This document shows, in pieces, positions 1 to 9,538 of a DNA stretch of 64,000 nucleotides. Positions within the stretch are counted from its first letter, which is position 1; each line of letters opens with the position of its first letter. This stretch comes from Gammaproteobacteria bacterium (GTDB taxonomy: Bacteria; Pseudomonadota; Gammaproteobacteria; SZUA-229), in assembly GCA_013041745.1 (NCBI GenBank), contig JABDRN010000026.1:96051-160050 (forward strand), written 5' to 3'. The notes beneath the pieces are model-generated. The model was not told where the DNA came from and ran no database searches. It saw nothing but the letters and a program-made list of their open reading frames with translations. A program made the position numbers and the translations under genes.

Positions 1-2
1 AC

Positions 3-59
3 CTGCTCAACCGCCTGGATAAAGTTTTCGGGCAGGAACAGATAGAGATAATGTACTAG
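3..59 (+). CDS. C-terminal end of an unidentified CDS cut by the window edge (...LLNRLDKVFGQEQIEIMY*)
   Basis: Open frame from the window edge to TAG at 57-59; too short to assign. Confidence 0.3.
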   Translation: MLNRLDKVFGQEQIEIMY

Positions 60-150
60 ATAGCAGTGAATAACTAACAATTAATAGTGAATAGTTAAAA
101 ACACATGCTTTGAAATAACCTGGATGCTTTAATTAATTGTCAGGTTAAAA

Positions 151-217
151 TTCACTATTCACTATTCACTATTCACTATTCACTATTCACTATTCACTGT
201 TCACTATTCACTATTCA
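151..217. repeat. Tandem heptamer array, nine TTCACTA units (one TTCACTG) plus partial unit
   Basis: Direct reading: perfect 7-bp period from 151 to 213, then ttca. Confidence 0.95.
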
Positions 218-463
218 TTTGTAATACTTGGCATGATCGGTTACTTCACCGGTGTCGTACAAACACCGATAACCGCCTTTGTCATCGTCATGGAGATGAC
301 CGACAATCAGGAACTGGTGCTTGCGATGATGGCCACAGCTTTGATCGCATCGGCGACATCCAGGCTAATCTGCAAGAAGCCGATTTACGAAGCACTGGCG
401 GAAAATCTGCTGGCTATGATGTCAGACAAACAAAGCCGAGAAGCGAAAGGTACTCACCAGTAA
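218..463 (+). pseudogene. 5'-truncated voltage-gated ClC-type chloride channel, C-terminal fragment
   Basis: FVILGMIGYFTGVVQTPITAFVIVMEMTDN is ClC-like; homology begins right after the heptamer array and no upstream channel sequence is present. Confidence 0.75.
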
Positions 464-469
464 AAGAAA

Positions 470-1582
470 TCATTTTGACGGACAGCATTCGTCATACCGG
501 GTGATGCCGTCACGCTTCTCATACCAGTCTACGGTTGAATTGACAACACGAACGGCTAACAGCATGACCGGCACTTCGATCAGGACGCCGACGACAGTCG
601 CCAGTGCAGCGCCTGACTCAAAACCAAATAGAGCGATTGCAGTAGCAACGGCAAGTTCGAAAAAATTACTGGCACCGATCAATGCGGAAGGTCCAGCGAC
701 ACAGTGCGGTGACTTTACGGCACGGTTGAGCAGGTAGGCTAGTCCTGAATTGAACAATACCTGTATCAGGATAGGTACAGCCAGCAATAAGATAATCAAA
801 GGCTGCTTTAAAATCTGCTCACCCTGAAAGCCGAACAGTAAAACCAGTGTCGTAAGTAATGCGCCCAGAGACCAGGGGTGAAGTGTCCTGAGTGCACTGT
901 CCAGCCGCTTTGGTCCAGCGTCGCCAGCAAGGAATAGTCTGCGCAATATATTGGCGATTATCAGTGGCACAACGATGTATAGCAACACGGATAGAAACAG
1001 TGTGTCCCAGGGAACCGAGATGGACGACAAGCCAAGCAACAGGGCAACGATCGGCGCAAATGCAAACACCATGATGACATCGTTTAATGCGACCTGTGTC
1101 AGCGTGAAATGGGGTTCACCGCGTGACAGGTTGCTCCAGACAAACACCATCGCAGTACAGGGCGCAGCTGCTAACAGGATGAGCCCGGCAATATAGCTGT
1201 CGATCTGGTCTTCCGGTAACCAGCCTCGAAACAGGTAGCCAATAAACAGCCAGCCCAGTAATGCCATCGAAAACGGTTTTACTCCCCAGTTAACAAACAG
1301 GGTGACACCAATACCACGCCAGTGTACACCGACATCTTTCAATGCTCCCAGATCGATCTTGAGTAACATCGGAATGATCATCAACCAGATCAGGAATGCA
1401 ACGGGCATGTTTATCTGCGCGATTTCTAGTTGGCCGATGCTCTGAAAAAACTGTGGTGCCAGATGACCGAGTCCGATTCCGGCAATGATGCAAAGTGCCA
1501 CCCACAGGGTAAGGTAACGTTCGAAAATACCCATATCAGCATTCGCTGATCGTTTTACAGTGGCCTCACATTGCAATGACAT
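470..1582 (-). CDS. acr3: ACR3 family arsenite efflux transporter
   Basis: 370 aa, multi-TM, NMPVAFLIWLMIIPMLLKID and AAPCTAMVFVWS motifs typical of Acr3; adjacent arsC/arsR. Confidence 0.92.
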   Translation of the reverse strand: MSLQCEATVKRSANADMGIFERYLTLWVALCIIAGIGLGHLAPQFFQSIGQLEIAQINMPVAFLIWLMIIPMLLKIDLGALKDVGVHWRGIGVTLFVNWGVKPFSMALLGWLFIGYLFRGWLPEDQIDSYIAGLILLAAAPCTAMVFVWSNLSRGEPHFTLTQVALNDVIMVFAFAPIVALLLGLSSISVPWDTLFLSVLLYIVVPLIIANILRRLFLAGDAGPKRLDSALRTLHPWSLGALLTTLVLLFGFQGEQILKQPLIILLLAVPILIQVLFNSGLAYLLNRAVKSPHCVAGPSALIGASNFFELAVATAIALFGFESGAALATVVGVLIEVPVMLLAVRVVNSTVDWYEKRDGITRYDECCPSK

Positions 1583-1587
1583 AATGC

Positions 1588-2025
1588 CTACCTACTCATA
1601 TCTTGACGAAGTTGCTGCAACAGGTCGTTAACACGTTGCCTGATATCATCACGACTGGCACGAAAGACATCCATGATCTCTTCTTCAGAACCTTCCGCTT
1701 TCGCGGGATCATCCAGCGGCCAGTGGATTTTGTCAGTACCAGCTGGTAATACAGGGCAATGCTCATCGGCATGGCCGCAGACTGTGACTACCAGGTCTGC
1801 CTGTTCGAGCATCTCATCGCTTACTTTAGTCGATTCCTGTTCGGAGATATCGGCACCTGCCTGCTTCATTACTTCGATAGCACGCGGATTTTTTCCATGT
1901 GTCTCGATGCCGGCAGACTGAACTTCAAATAATGCACGGCCATATAATTTGGCCCAGCCTTCAGCCATCTGTGATCGGCAGGAGTTACCTGTACATAAAA
2001 ATAAAATGTTGTATTTTTCTTTCAC
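1588..2025 (-). CDS. arsC: Arsenate reductase, low-MW phosphatase type
   Basis: [23 protein letters not shown]-loop; probable GTG start at 2025 rather than the longer ORF overlapping arsR. Confidence 0.9.
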   Translation of the reverse strand: MKEKYNILFLCTGNSCRSQMAEGWAKLYGRALFEVQSAGIETHGKNPRAIEVMKQAGADISEQESTKVSDEMLEQADLVVTVCGHADEHCPVLPAGTDKIHWPLDDPAKAEGSEEEIMDVFRASRDDIRQRVNDLLQQLRQDMSR

Positions 2026-2047
2026 GATAATTCCACATGCTGCAGGC

Positions 2048-2401
2048 CTAGGCGCAGCAGGCTTTTCCTGGTCTGTCGACCATATTGTCGAGTATCTTTC
2101 TGTCTGAGATAAACGGTTCAGTTTCACGAACACCGTCAAGGGTCGTCTGCAGGATCTTTAGTGCCCAACCCTGCAGATCAGGATTGATGCGGTAGTTCAT
2201 CCAGGTGCCATCGCGGCGGGCGATGAGCACGCCGGCTTCGCGCAGGTGTGCCAGGTGACGCGATATTTTGGGTTGCGACAGGTTAAGTGCATGTGTCAGC
2301 TCACAGACGCATAATTCACCTTCCGTCTGCATCAAAAGCAGGCAGCGTAACCGGGTACTGTCGGCCAGCATCTTAAAAAAAGTATCGGTTTCATTTAGCA
2401 T
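2048..2401 (-). CDS. arsR: ArsR family metalloregulator
   Basis: [31 protein letters not shown]: wHTH with CVC arsenite-sensing motif. Confidence 0.93.
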   Translation of the reverse strand: MLNETDTFFKMLADSTRLRCLLLMQTEGELCVCELTHALNLSQPKISRHLAHLREAGVLIARRDGTWMNYRINPDLQGWALKILQTTLDGVRETEPFISDRKILDNMVDRPGKACCA

Positions 2402-2407
2402 CGGTAC

Positions 2408-2436
2408 AATATACGTATAAACATATATATGGTCAA
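2408..2436 (-). promoter_or_regulatory. Putative sigma-70 promoter of arsR-arsC-acr3 (-35 TTGACC, 17-nt spacer, -10 TATATT)
   Basis: Minus strand TTGACC (2436-2431), TATATT (2413-2408); AT-rich dyad atacgtat/cgtatat overlaps. Confidence 0.6.
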
Positions 2437-2730
2437 GCGTATATAACAGTTTTTCAGAAACATTTATCTAGTGTCTATCAATTACATCTAACGTCCGCTA
2501 TTGGCTGATAGCAGGGCAGATCTGATTCAAGCTCGAGTCCCATCGGCTTAGGCTTTTCGTTTTTCGCCTTCGACTTCTAACTGGAGTAAACACATATGAA
2601 GGTTCCATGAGTTAGCCTAATGATAACTGAGTGAGGCTTTCATTATTATTCAGTTTAACCGTGTCTGGTCTGGACATGAGTTTCATGTAAGAATATATCT
2701 TCTTTGTTTGATCGCTCAGGAAATCTCTTC

Positions 2731-3117
2731 ATGAACTTAATACATCGTACTCTGCTACTAGTTTTATCGTTTACCTTGGTTTTGCTACCCGTGGCTAATG
2801 CTCAGGCTGCTCTGGTTGCAAATGGTCAACTCATTCAACAGTTTCAGCAGGTCAGTGATAAAGATGCTTTGCTGCAGACCATTAATCGCTCAGACGTTCA
2901 GGAACAGCTGTCAGATATGGGTGTGAGTACTGCTGATATCGAGAATCGCATTAACCAGATGACCGGTGAAGAGATCGCTCAACTGAATCAGCAGATAAAT
3001 GAACTGCCGGCTGGCGGTGATATTGTTGGCATCATAGTCCTTTTATTCATAGTCTTTGTAATAACGGATGTGATAGGTGCAACGGATATCTTCCCATTCA
3101 TTCATCCCGTTAAGTAA
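2731..3117 (+). CDS. PA2779 family protein (small secreted/membrane protein)
   Basis: Signal peptide, amphipathic middle, C-terminal TM; directly upstream of a PA2778-like peptidase; ATG at 2731. Confidence 0.7.
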   Translation: MNLIHRTLLLVLSFTLVLLPVANAQAALVANGQLIQQFQQVSDKDALLQTINRSDVQEQLSDMGVSTADIENRINQMTGEEIAQLNQQINELPAGGDIVGIIVLLFIVFVITDVIGATDIFPFIHPVK

Positions 3118-3127
3118 CTTATAATGA

Positions 3128-4096
3128 ATGAAAATTCTAAGCCTGGTTTTAAGCCTGCTGATGCTGTGCAGTTGCGCTTCAACACCACAGAGCAGGGAGA
3201 TACATAATAACGGGCCAGGTTCGTTGCCGACTGCAGTCGAACTGTCAGATACACCGTTCTTTCCGCAGACAGACTACCAATGCGGACCTGCTGCACTGGC
3301 GACAGTGTTGCAAACCCATGGTATCGAAGCTTCACCTGAAAAGTTATCCAGTCAGGTTTATATTCCCGGGCGTAAAGGTAGCCTGCAGATTGAGATGACT
3401 GCGGCGACCCGACGCTATGGAATGCTTCCTTATAAATTAGAACCAAGCTTGCTTGACCTGTTCGCTGAAATACATGCTGGTAATCCGGTACTGGTACTGC
3501 AGAATCTTGGATTTGAATGGTATCCCAATTGGCATTATGCGGTTGTTGTTGGCTATGATACTGATAATAATGAGATCATTCTACGTTCCGGTACGACAAG
3601 ACGTTGGGTTGCACCTCTCGAAGTATTTGAGCGCACATGGCAGCGCGCTGATTTCTGGGCGCTGGTCATCGTACCAGTCGGCCAGGTACCAGACACTGCC
3701 AGGCCCCTGTCTTTTCTAAAAACAGTTTATGCCTTCGAAGAAACAGGTAAGCCGAAACTGGCATTTAAGTCTTATCGATCTGCCAGCGAGCGATGGCCTG
3801 AAATTAGTCTCACCTGGATGGCACTTGGTAATATAGCCCTGGTTAACCAGGATCTGCCAGAAGCAATCCGCGCATTTAATATTGCGATAAGTCTTGAACC
3901 TGATTTAAGTTCGGGCTGGAATAACCTGGCTTATGCATTACGTGCCTATGGTTGTGCAGGACAGGCTCAGGCGGCGCTTTCCTGCGGGTTGAGTATCACC
4001 CCCGATGACAGCAACCTGCAGGATTCAAAGCGAGACCTTTTCGATGGGTCTATAGATAGTAGTAATGTCGAGTGTCCAATCATTCAGTGTGATTGA
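3128..4096 (+). CDS. PA2778 family cysteine peptidase (C39-like domain plus TPR), lipoprotein
   Basis: Lipobox LLMLCSCAS, FFPQTDYQCGPAALATVL (C39-type Cys), TPR-like C-terminus. Confidence 0.8.
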   Translation: MKILSLVLSLLMLCSCASTPQSREIHNNGPGSLPTAVELSDTPFFPQTDYQCGPAALATVLQTHGIEASPEKLSSQVYIPGRKGSLQIEMTAATRRYGMLPYKLEPSLLDLFAEIHAGNPVLVLQNLGFEWYPNWHYAVVVGYDTDNNEIILRSGTTRRWVAPLEVFERTWQRADFWALVIVPVGQVPDTARPLSFLKTVYAFEETGKPKLAFKSYRSASERWPEISLTWMALGNIALVNQDLPEAIRAFNIAISLEPDLSSGWNNLAYALRAYGCAGQAQAALSCGLSITPDDSNLQDSKRDLFDGSIDSSNVECPIIQCD

Positions 4097-4230
4097 ATGT
4101 GCAGCTAGCATTATAAATGGTGCATGGTTGGGCGCTAATATCAGACTGATGTTTGCTGCGGTGCCAGCACTAAAAATCATTGATCGATCGAAAGCGTTCC
4201 TTTAAGCAAAGCTGATAACTGATAGCAGGA

Positions 4231-4788
4231 CTAAGTGGTGAAGGACTGACTGGCTTTTGGCTTCTTCAGCAAAACATAAACCGCACCGTTGCCGCCATCT
4301 TTAGGCTGCGCCGAATGAAATGCCAGCACATTATCAACGGCTCTAAGCCAGCGGTTAAGCATTGGTTTGATGACTGGTTTGTCCTTGGAACGAAAACCTT
4401 TGCCATGCACGATGATAACATGGCGCAGGCCGGCGGCCTCACAATCGCCGAGAAATACCTGCAGCTCTTTTCTAGCCTCTGCCACGGTTAGTCCATGCAG
4501 GTCGAGTAAGTGCTCGACGGGCTGCTTTCCCTGGCGCAGTTTTTTCAGCACGCTGTGTTGCAACCCGCTGCGGGAAAAACTGAGGATGTCGGGGCACTCT
4601 TCGATAATTTCCGCATCGGAGAACGCATCGTCGATAGTAAAGCTGTCTATATTCGCGATGGCCTGCTTAAGCGGTTTTTTAGGTGGTTTCTTAATCTTTA
4701 CCTTATTATCAGATTTTAACGGCGTAACATCACGCATTTCCGCGAGAAATAGCGATTCTTCTTCATTTTTTGTTGAATCATCACTCAT
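4231..4788 (-). CDS. Smr domain protein
   Basis: LDLHGLTVAEARKEL...VIIVHGKGFRSKDKPVIKPML is the Smr signature. Confidence 0.88.
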   Translation of the reverse strand: MSDDSTKNEEESLFLAEMRDVTPLKSDNKVKIKKPPKKPLKQAIANIDSFTIDDAFSDAEIIEECPDILSFSRSGLQHSVLKKLRQGKQPVEHLLDLHGLTVAEARKELQVFLGDCEAAGLRHVIIVHGKGFRSKDKPVIKPMLNRWLRAVDNVLAFHSAQPKDGGNGAVYVLLKKPKASQSFTT

Positions 4789-4854
4789 CAGGACTCGCTC
4801 AATAAGGTATAGTTACGGCTTATTTTATCGTTAATTATTGATCTTGTAACGCGT

Positions 4855-5604
4855 GTGAATATTTTAGTTTCCAATGATGATGGTTACCGGGCACCGGGCA
4901 TTGCGGTGCTCGCCGAGGCGCTTTCGCTTGAGCATGAGGTATCGGTGGTAGCACCTGAGCGTAACTGTAGCGGAGCGAGCAATTCGCTGACCCTGGAACG
5001 CGGTCTGCGTGCCAGCAAGGTTGCCGAGAATTCTTATTTTGTCGATGGTACCCCGACCGATACGGTGCACCTGGCCGTGACCGGCCTGCTGGATAAAACA
5101 CCTGATATGGTCGTATCCGGTATCAATGCCGGCGCCAATATGGGTGATGATGTTTTATATTCGGGCACCGTTGCCGCAGCAATGGAGGGCAGGCATCTCG
5201 GCTTGCCGGCGATCGCGGTGTCGATGGATTCTTTTACCCCGGAGCATTATGAAACAGCTGCCAAAGCAGTAGTAAAACTGCTTGCTGATCTGAAACAGGC
5301 GTCCTTTGCTGCTAATACGATTCTGAACATAAATGTGCCTGATATACCCTGGACTGAGATCAAAGGATTTAAGGCGACCCGCCTGGGTAACCGGCATAAG
5401 TCCGAAGGGATGATAATCCAGAAAGATCCCCGCGGTGATCCGATGTACTGGGTCGGCCCGCCAGGCGAAGCGCAGGATGCTGGTGAGGGCACTGATTTTC
5501 ATGCCGTCAGCCAGCATTATGTGTCCATTACACCACTACAGATCGACTTAACCCGATATAATACCCTGAACGAGCTGGAAGACTGGCTGAAGATACATAT
5601 ATAG
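4855..5604 (+). CDS. surE: 5'/3'-nucleotidase SurE
   Basis: [16 protein letters not shown]..., [26 protein letters not shown]. Confidence 0.97.
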   Translation: MNILVSNDDGYRAPGIAVLAEALSLEHEVSVVAPERNCSGASNSLTLERGLRASKVAENSYFVDGTPTDTVHLAVTGLLDKTPDMVVSGINAGANMGDDVLYSGTVAAAMEGRHLGLPAIAVSMDSFTPEHYETAAKAVVKLLADLKQASFAANTILNINVPDIPWTEIKGFKATRLGNRHKSEGMIIQKDPRGDPMYWVGPPGEAQDAGEGTDFHAVSQHYVSITPLQIDLTRYNTLNELEDWLKIHI

Positions 5605-5619
5605 ATAAAGCACGACTAG

Positions 5620-6288
5620 ATGATTAGTAACGACATTCAGGGTATAGGTATGACCTCGCAGAGAACAAGGGATCGCCTTGTTGACCGCCTGCGTGATAAA
5701 GGTATAAAGAACGAAAGCGTGCTCGAAGTGATACGGACCACACCGCGGCATATCTTCGTCGATGAAGCGATGGCACATCGTGCTTATGAGGATACTGCAT
5801 TGCCGATCGGCCATGGCCAGACAATCTCTCAGCCATATATCGTTGCCAGGATGTCGGAGATTTTACTCGAAGGCGGTACGCCTGACGTGGTCCTCGAGGT
5901 CGGAACGGGCTCTGGTTATCAGTCGGCGATCCTGTCACGCCTGGTGCCTAAGGTTTATACGGTGGAGCGGATCAGCGCGCTTTTGCAAAAGGCACGAGAT
6001 GCGCACAGGAAGATGGGATTGATGAATGTTTTCTCCAAGCATAGTGATGGCTCATGGGGCTGGGAGCCAAATGCACCCTATGCTGCAATCATGGTGACAG
6101 CAGCACCAAAGACCGTGCCGCCAAGTCTGCTGCAACAACTTGCTGTCGGTGGTCGCATGGTAATTCCTGTTGGCTCTAGTGGTGGTGTTCAGGAACTGAA
6201 ACTTTATCTGCGAACGGCAGATGGTATAGAGGAGTCTACCTTGGAAATAGTGAACTTTGTTCCTCTTCTTGACGGAGCTGTACGATAA
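5620..6288 (+). CDS. pcm: Protein-L-isoaspartate O-methyltransferase
   Basis: [48 protein letters not shown]. Confidence 0.97.
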   Translation: MISNDIQGIGMTSQRTRDRLVDRLRDKGIKNESVLEVIRTTPRHIFVDEAMAHRAYEDTALPIGHGQTISQPYIVARMSEILLEGGTPDVVLEVGTGSGYQSAILSRLVPKVYTVERISALLQKARDAHRKMGLMNVFSKHSDGSWGWEPNAPYAAIMVTAAPKTVPPSLLQQLAVGGRMVIPVGSSGGVQELKLYLRTADGIEESTLEIVNFVPLLDGAVR

Positions 6289-6857
6289 TGATTTTTGCTG
6301 GTTTATATAATCGGGTGATGCGCTGGGCCGCACATCCGCATGCCGAGAGATACCTCGTTGGTGTCAGTATATTCGAATCGATCTTTTTTCCAATACCAAC
6401 TGCATTGATGGTCGCACCGATGGCGGTGGCTAAACCTGATAAGGCTGTTCGGATAGCATTGATCGCCACCTCGATGTCGGTTCTTGGGGGTGTTTTTGGA
6501 TATTACCTGGGCTATTTCGCAATCAGTGCAATAGAACCTGTGCTGCATGATGTCGGTTACTGGGATAAGTATATGACCGCACATCGCTGGTTTGAGGAGT
6601 GGGGCTTCTGGGCAGTGGTGGTAGCAGGATTTTCACCTATACCGTTTAAACTGTTCACCATATCTGCCGGTGCATTATCCATGGCACTGTTGCCTTTTGT
6701 GCTTGCGGCTATCGTCGGGCGGTCAGCGCACTTCTTCCTTGTTTCTTTGCTGATGGCGTGGGCAGGACCCAAAATGGAACCAGTCGTTAAAAAGTATATC
6801 GAATGGTTAGGCTGGGCCACTGTTGTATTGATCGGTGTTTTTATCTATTTCCACTAA
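6288..6857 (+). CDS. yqaA: YqaA family (DedA/SNARE-associated-like) membrane protein
   Basis: 190 aa multi-TM protein between pcm and nlpD; VVAGFSPIPFKLFTISAG. Confidence 0.8.
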   Translation: MIFAGLYNRVMRWAAHPHAERYLVGVSIFESIFFPIPTALMVAPMAVAKPDKAVRIALIATSMSVLGGVFGYYLGYFAISAIEPVLHDVGYWDKYMTAHRWFEEWGFWAVVVAGFSPIPFKLFTISAGALSMALLPFVLAAIVGRSAHFFLVSLLMAWAGPKMEPVVKKYIEWLGWATVVLIGVFIYFH

Positions 6858-7833
6858 TTTTAGGATTCTGTTTCGACAAGGTTGTTTTTTACTGGCAACG
6901 TTGGCGCTTTTTGTCTCACTTCAGTCCTGTTCGAGCAGTGGTAAAAAGTGGAATCCTGATGACTATACCGTCAAGTCGGGCGATACTGTTCATTCCATTG
7001 CCTGGCGATACGAGCTTGATGCTGATGATTTTGCTGCCTGGAATGGCATTTCAACATCTAAATCTATAAAGCCGGGACAGCGTTTACACACTCGCAAACC
7101 GGCTAATTTCGATTCTGAGAGGCGTAAACAGGTCGACAGATCGGTGGCTTACGCACCGAAGCCTGCAGCAGAACCGGTCAAAACAGAGCGCAACCAGGTT
7201 TATAAAAAGTGGGTGAAAGCTGAAAAAGGCGACACGCTGTATGGTATATCAAAACAATATGGTGTCAGTGTTGAACGGCTAGCGCAGCTCAACCAGTTGA
7301 AAAAGCCTTATCTCATCAAACCCGGGCAGACCATCTTTCTAAAACCACTGAAAGCACAAAGCCGTACCCCAGTCAGCGTACCCGGTAAATCTACGGTGAA
7401 AACAGACAAGAAATCACAGAGCGTCTCATCATACACACAATCGCAATCAGTCAGCTGGCCAAAGACCTTTCGCTGGCAGCGTCCTGCAAATGGAAAGATA
7501 GTAAAAAAATTCAGTCGCTGGCGTAATGATTCGAAGGGTATCGATATCGAGGGCAAACTGGGCAATGCTATTGTAGCATCCGCAGATGGCAAAGTTGTAT
7601 ATAGCGGCAATGGCCTGATAAGTTATGGCAACCTGATCATCATCAAACACAATAAATCATTCTTGAGTGCATATGCATATAACCGTAAATTACTGGTGCA
7701 GGAAGGGGATATGGTAAAAGCCGGGCAGAAGATTGCAGAGATGGGACGAAAAGATAAACTCAGCCCACGCCTGCATTTCGAGATTCGAAAAAATGGTAAA
7801 CCGGTTGATCCTTTAAAATATCTTCCGTGGTAA
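6835..7833 (+). CDS. nlpD: NlpD-like lipoprotein: LysM x2 and M23 peptidase domain
   Basis: Two LysM segments, LytM-like C-terminus (LHFEIRKNGKPVDPLKYLPW), lipobox LQSCSS; precedes rpoS. Confidence 0.92.
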   Translation: MFLSISTNFRILFRQGCFLLATLALFVSLQSCSSSGKKWNPDDYTVKSGDTVHSIAWRYELDADDFAAWNGISTSKSIKPGQRLHTRKPANFDSERRKQVDRSVAYAPKPAAEPVKTERNQVYKKWVKAEKGDTLYGISKQYGVSVERLAQLNQLKKPYLIKPGQTIFLKPLKAQSRTPVSVPGKSTVKTDKKSQSVSSYTQSQSVSWPKTFRWQRPANGKIVKKFSRWRNDSKGIDIEGKLGNAIVASADGKVVYSGNGLISYGNLIIIKHNKSFLSAYAYNRKLLVQEGDMVKAGQKIAEMGRKDKLSPRLHFEIRKNGKPVDPLKYLPW

Positions 7834-7959
7834 TTTTCAGGTTTATTCAAGCAATGTTGATCATTGACTTAAATGCTTCGTTTTATGTAATTTCTTAAAA
7901 AGCTATTAAAAAAGCGACATTTCATATCTACCCTCACTACCCAAAGTGAATATTAGCTC

Positions 7960-7999
7960 TTGTGGTGTAAATTTGTAAAACCACAATATCATGTGGTTT
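7960..7999 (+). promoter_or_regulatory. Overlapping, mutually exclusive stem-loops in the rpoS leader region
   Basis: TTGTGGT(7960-7966)/ACCACAA(7980-7986) versus AAACCACA(7978-7985)/TGTGGTTT(7992-7999). Confidence 0.45.
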
Positions 8000-8076
8000 A
8001 GCGAATAAACATAAATTAAATTCTAGTTTTTTTTAATAAATACTTGCTAATTAATTAGTTTTGATGATATAAGTTT

Positions 8077-8102
8077 TTCTAACGTAAGGGCTAACGTTAG
8101 AA
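8077..8102 (+). promoter_or_regulatory. 9-bp perfect inverted repeat upstream of rpoS
   Basis: TTCTAACGT-aagggcta-ACGTTAGAA. Confidence 0.6.
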
Positions 8103-8209
8103 GAACCTTGTAAGTCTATGGAATTAAAGGGAGTAGTGATTTCTCCAGCTTGCAAACTAAATGCGTAAAAAAAATAACTATAAAACACATTTTGGGGTGG
8201 GGTAAAATC

Positions 8210-9235
8210 ATGATAGAAGCGATCGCTGATATTAAAGAGGAACTGGAGACGGGTGTCTTAATGATACAGGATGGGGATGACGTTGAAAGTGATGGTGTCG
8301 AACTAGACGACGAGGACCATGGATCTAGCAAAGAAACGAAGAAGAAATCAGTCAGTGCCAAGAAGACTGATGTGGATCCTGATGCAAAAGTTAACCGAAA
8401 AGAACTCGATGCAACACGTCTATACTTACGTGAGATAGAAGGATCACCACTGCTTACAGCAGAGGAAGAGGTTTTCTATTCCCGTAAAGCGCTAAAGGGC
8501 GATATGGATGCTCGTAAGAAAATGATCGAATGCAACCTTCGTCTGGTAGTGAAGATTGCTCGACGTTATATGAATCGCGGTCTGGCTCTACTTGATCTCA
8601 TCGAAGAAGGTAACCTTGGTCTGATTCGAGCGGTCGAAAAATTTGATCCGGAAAAAGGATTCCGTTTCTCTACCTATGCTACCTGGTGGATACGTCAAAC
8701 CATCGAGCGTGCACTGATGAATCAGACCCGCACTATCCGTTTACCTATCCATGTAATCAAAGAATTAAATGTATACCTGCGTGCTGCTCGAGAACTTGAG
8801 CAGACTATGGATACAGAACCTACCGCAGAAGATATCGCGAAAATGTTGAACAAACCGGTTGCAGGCGTTGAAAAGATGCTGGGCTTACGTGACCGGGTAA
8901 CCTCTGTCGATGTGCCCGTAGGTAAAGAGAATGATCGTCCTTTACTGGAAATCGTTGCTGATGAGCGTGTTCCTGCACCACCTGAGATGTTGCAGAATGA
9001 CGATGTCATGGCAAACCTGAGCGTATGGCTCGACCAGCTGGATACCAAGCAGCGTGAAGTGCTTGTGCGTCGTTTTGGTTTAAATAATCACGAGCGTACT
9101 ACGCTTGAAGATGTCGGTAAAGAGCTGGGTGTTACACGTGAACGTGTACGTCAGATCCAGATGGATGCACTAAAGCAATTACGTAAGATTCTGGAAAACC
9201 AGGGGTTTACCGAAGAGTTATTGTTCCAGGATTAA
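8210..9235 (+). CDS. rpoS: RNA polymerase sigma factor RpoS
   Basis: [21 protein letters not shown], sigma-70 region 2 and 4 motifs; ATG 8210 preceded by GGGGTGGGG. Confidence 0.95.
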   Translation: MIEAIADIKEELETGVLMIQDGDDVESDGVELDDEDHGSSKETKKKSVSAKKTDVDPDAKVNRKELDATRLYLREIEGSPLLTAEEEVFYSRKALKGDMDARKKMIECNLRLVVKIARRYMNRGLALLDLIEEGNLGLIRAVEKFDPEKGFRFSTYATWWIRQTIERALMNQTRTIRLPIHVIKELNVYLRAARELEQTMDTEPTAEDIAKMLNKPVAGVEKMLGLRDRVTSVDVPVGKENDRPLLEIVADERVPAPPEMLQNDDVMANLSVWLDQLDTKQREVLVRRFGLNNHERTTLEDVGKELGVTRERVRQIQMDALKQLRKILENQGFTEELLFQD

Positions 9236-9290
9236 TATTTCATTCTCCTGTGCAGGGCTGATTTGATGACAGCCTGCATATGGTATTATT

Positions 9291-9319
9291 AAGCAGATAC
9301 TGTGTATCTGCTTTTTTTT
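9291..9319 (+). terminator. Rho-independent terminator after rpoS
   Basis: AAGCAGATACtgtGTATCTGCTTTTTTTT. Confidence 0.9.
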
Positions 9320-9335
9320 GCCTACATGGATGTAG

Positions 9336-9520
9336 GTAAGGGGCGTGAGCAGGATGCGGAAGCTTTGCCTACATGGAAGGCAAAAATTGTTCCAGACAAT
9401 TTATTTGCATTTTCGCCATCCCTGGCGGTCATAGTAAGGGGTGTGAGCATTAGGGCAGGACGCCCGTAAGTAGAATAACGCAGGAGCAGTTATCGAGGAT
9501 GCGGAAGCTTTGCCTGCATG
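9336..9520. repeat. Intergenic repeat region with two partial direct repeats
   Basis: gtaagggg[c/t]gtgagca at 9336-9351 and 9434-9449; aggatgcggaagctttgcct[a/g]catg at 9351-9375 and 9496-9520. Confidence 0.8.
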
Positions 9521-9538
9521 ATTAGTGTAGAGGCATCA

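Noticed and set aside
151-217. CRISPR-like array
   Set aside because: Repeats are contiguous 7-mers with no spacers; no cas genes in the window.
151-463. Phase-variable ClC channel driven by the heptamer array
   Set aside because: The open frame through the array begins after a TAA at 146-148 with no canonical start before 233, and the channel N-terminus is missing, so slippage would not switch an intact gene.
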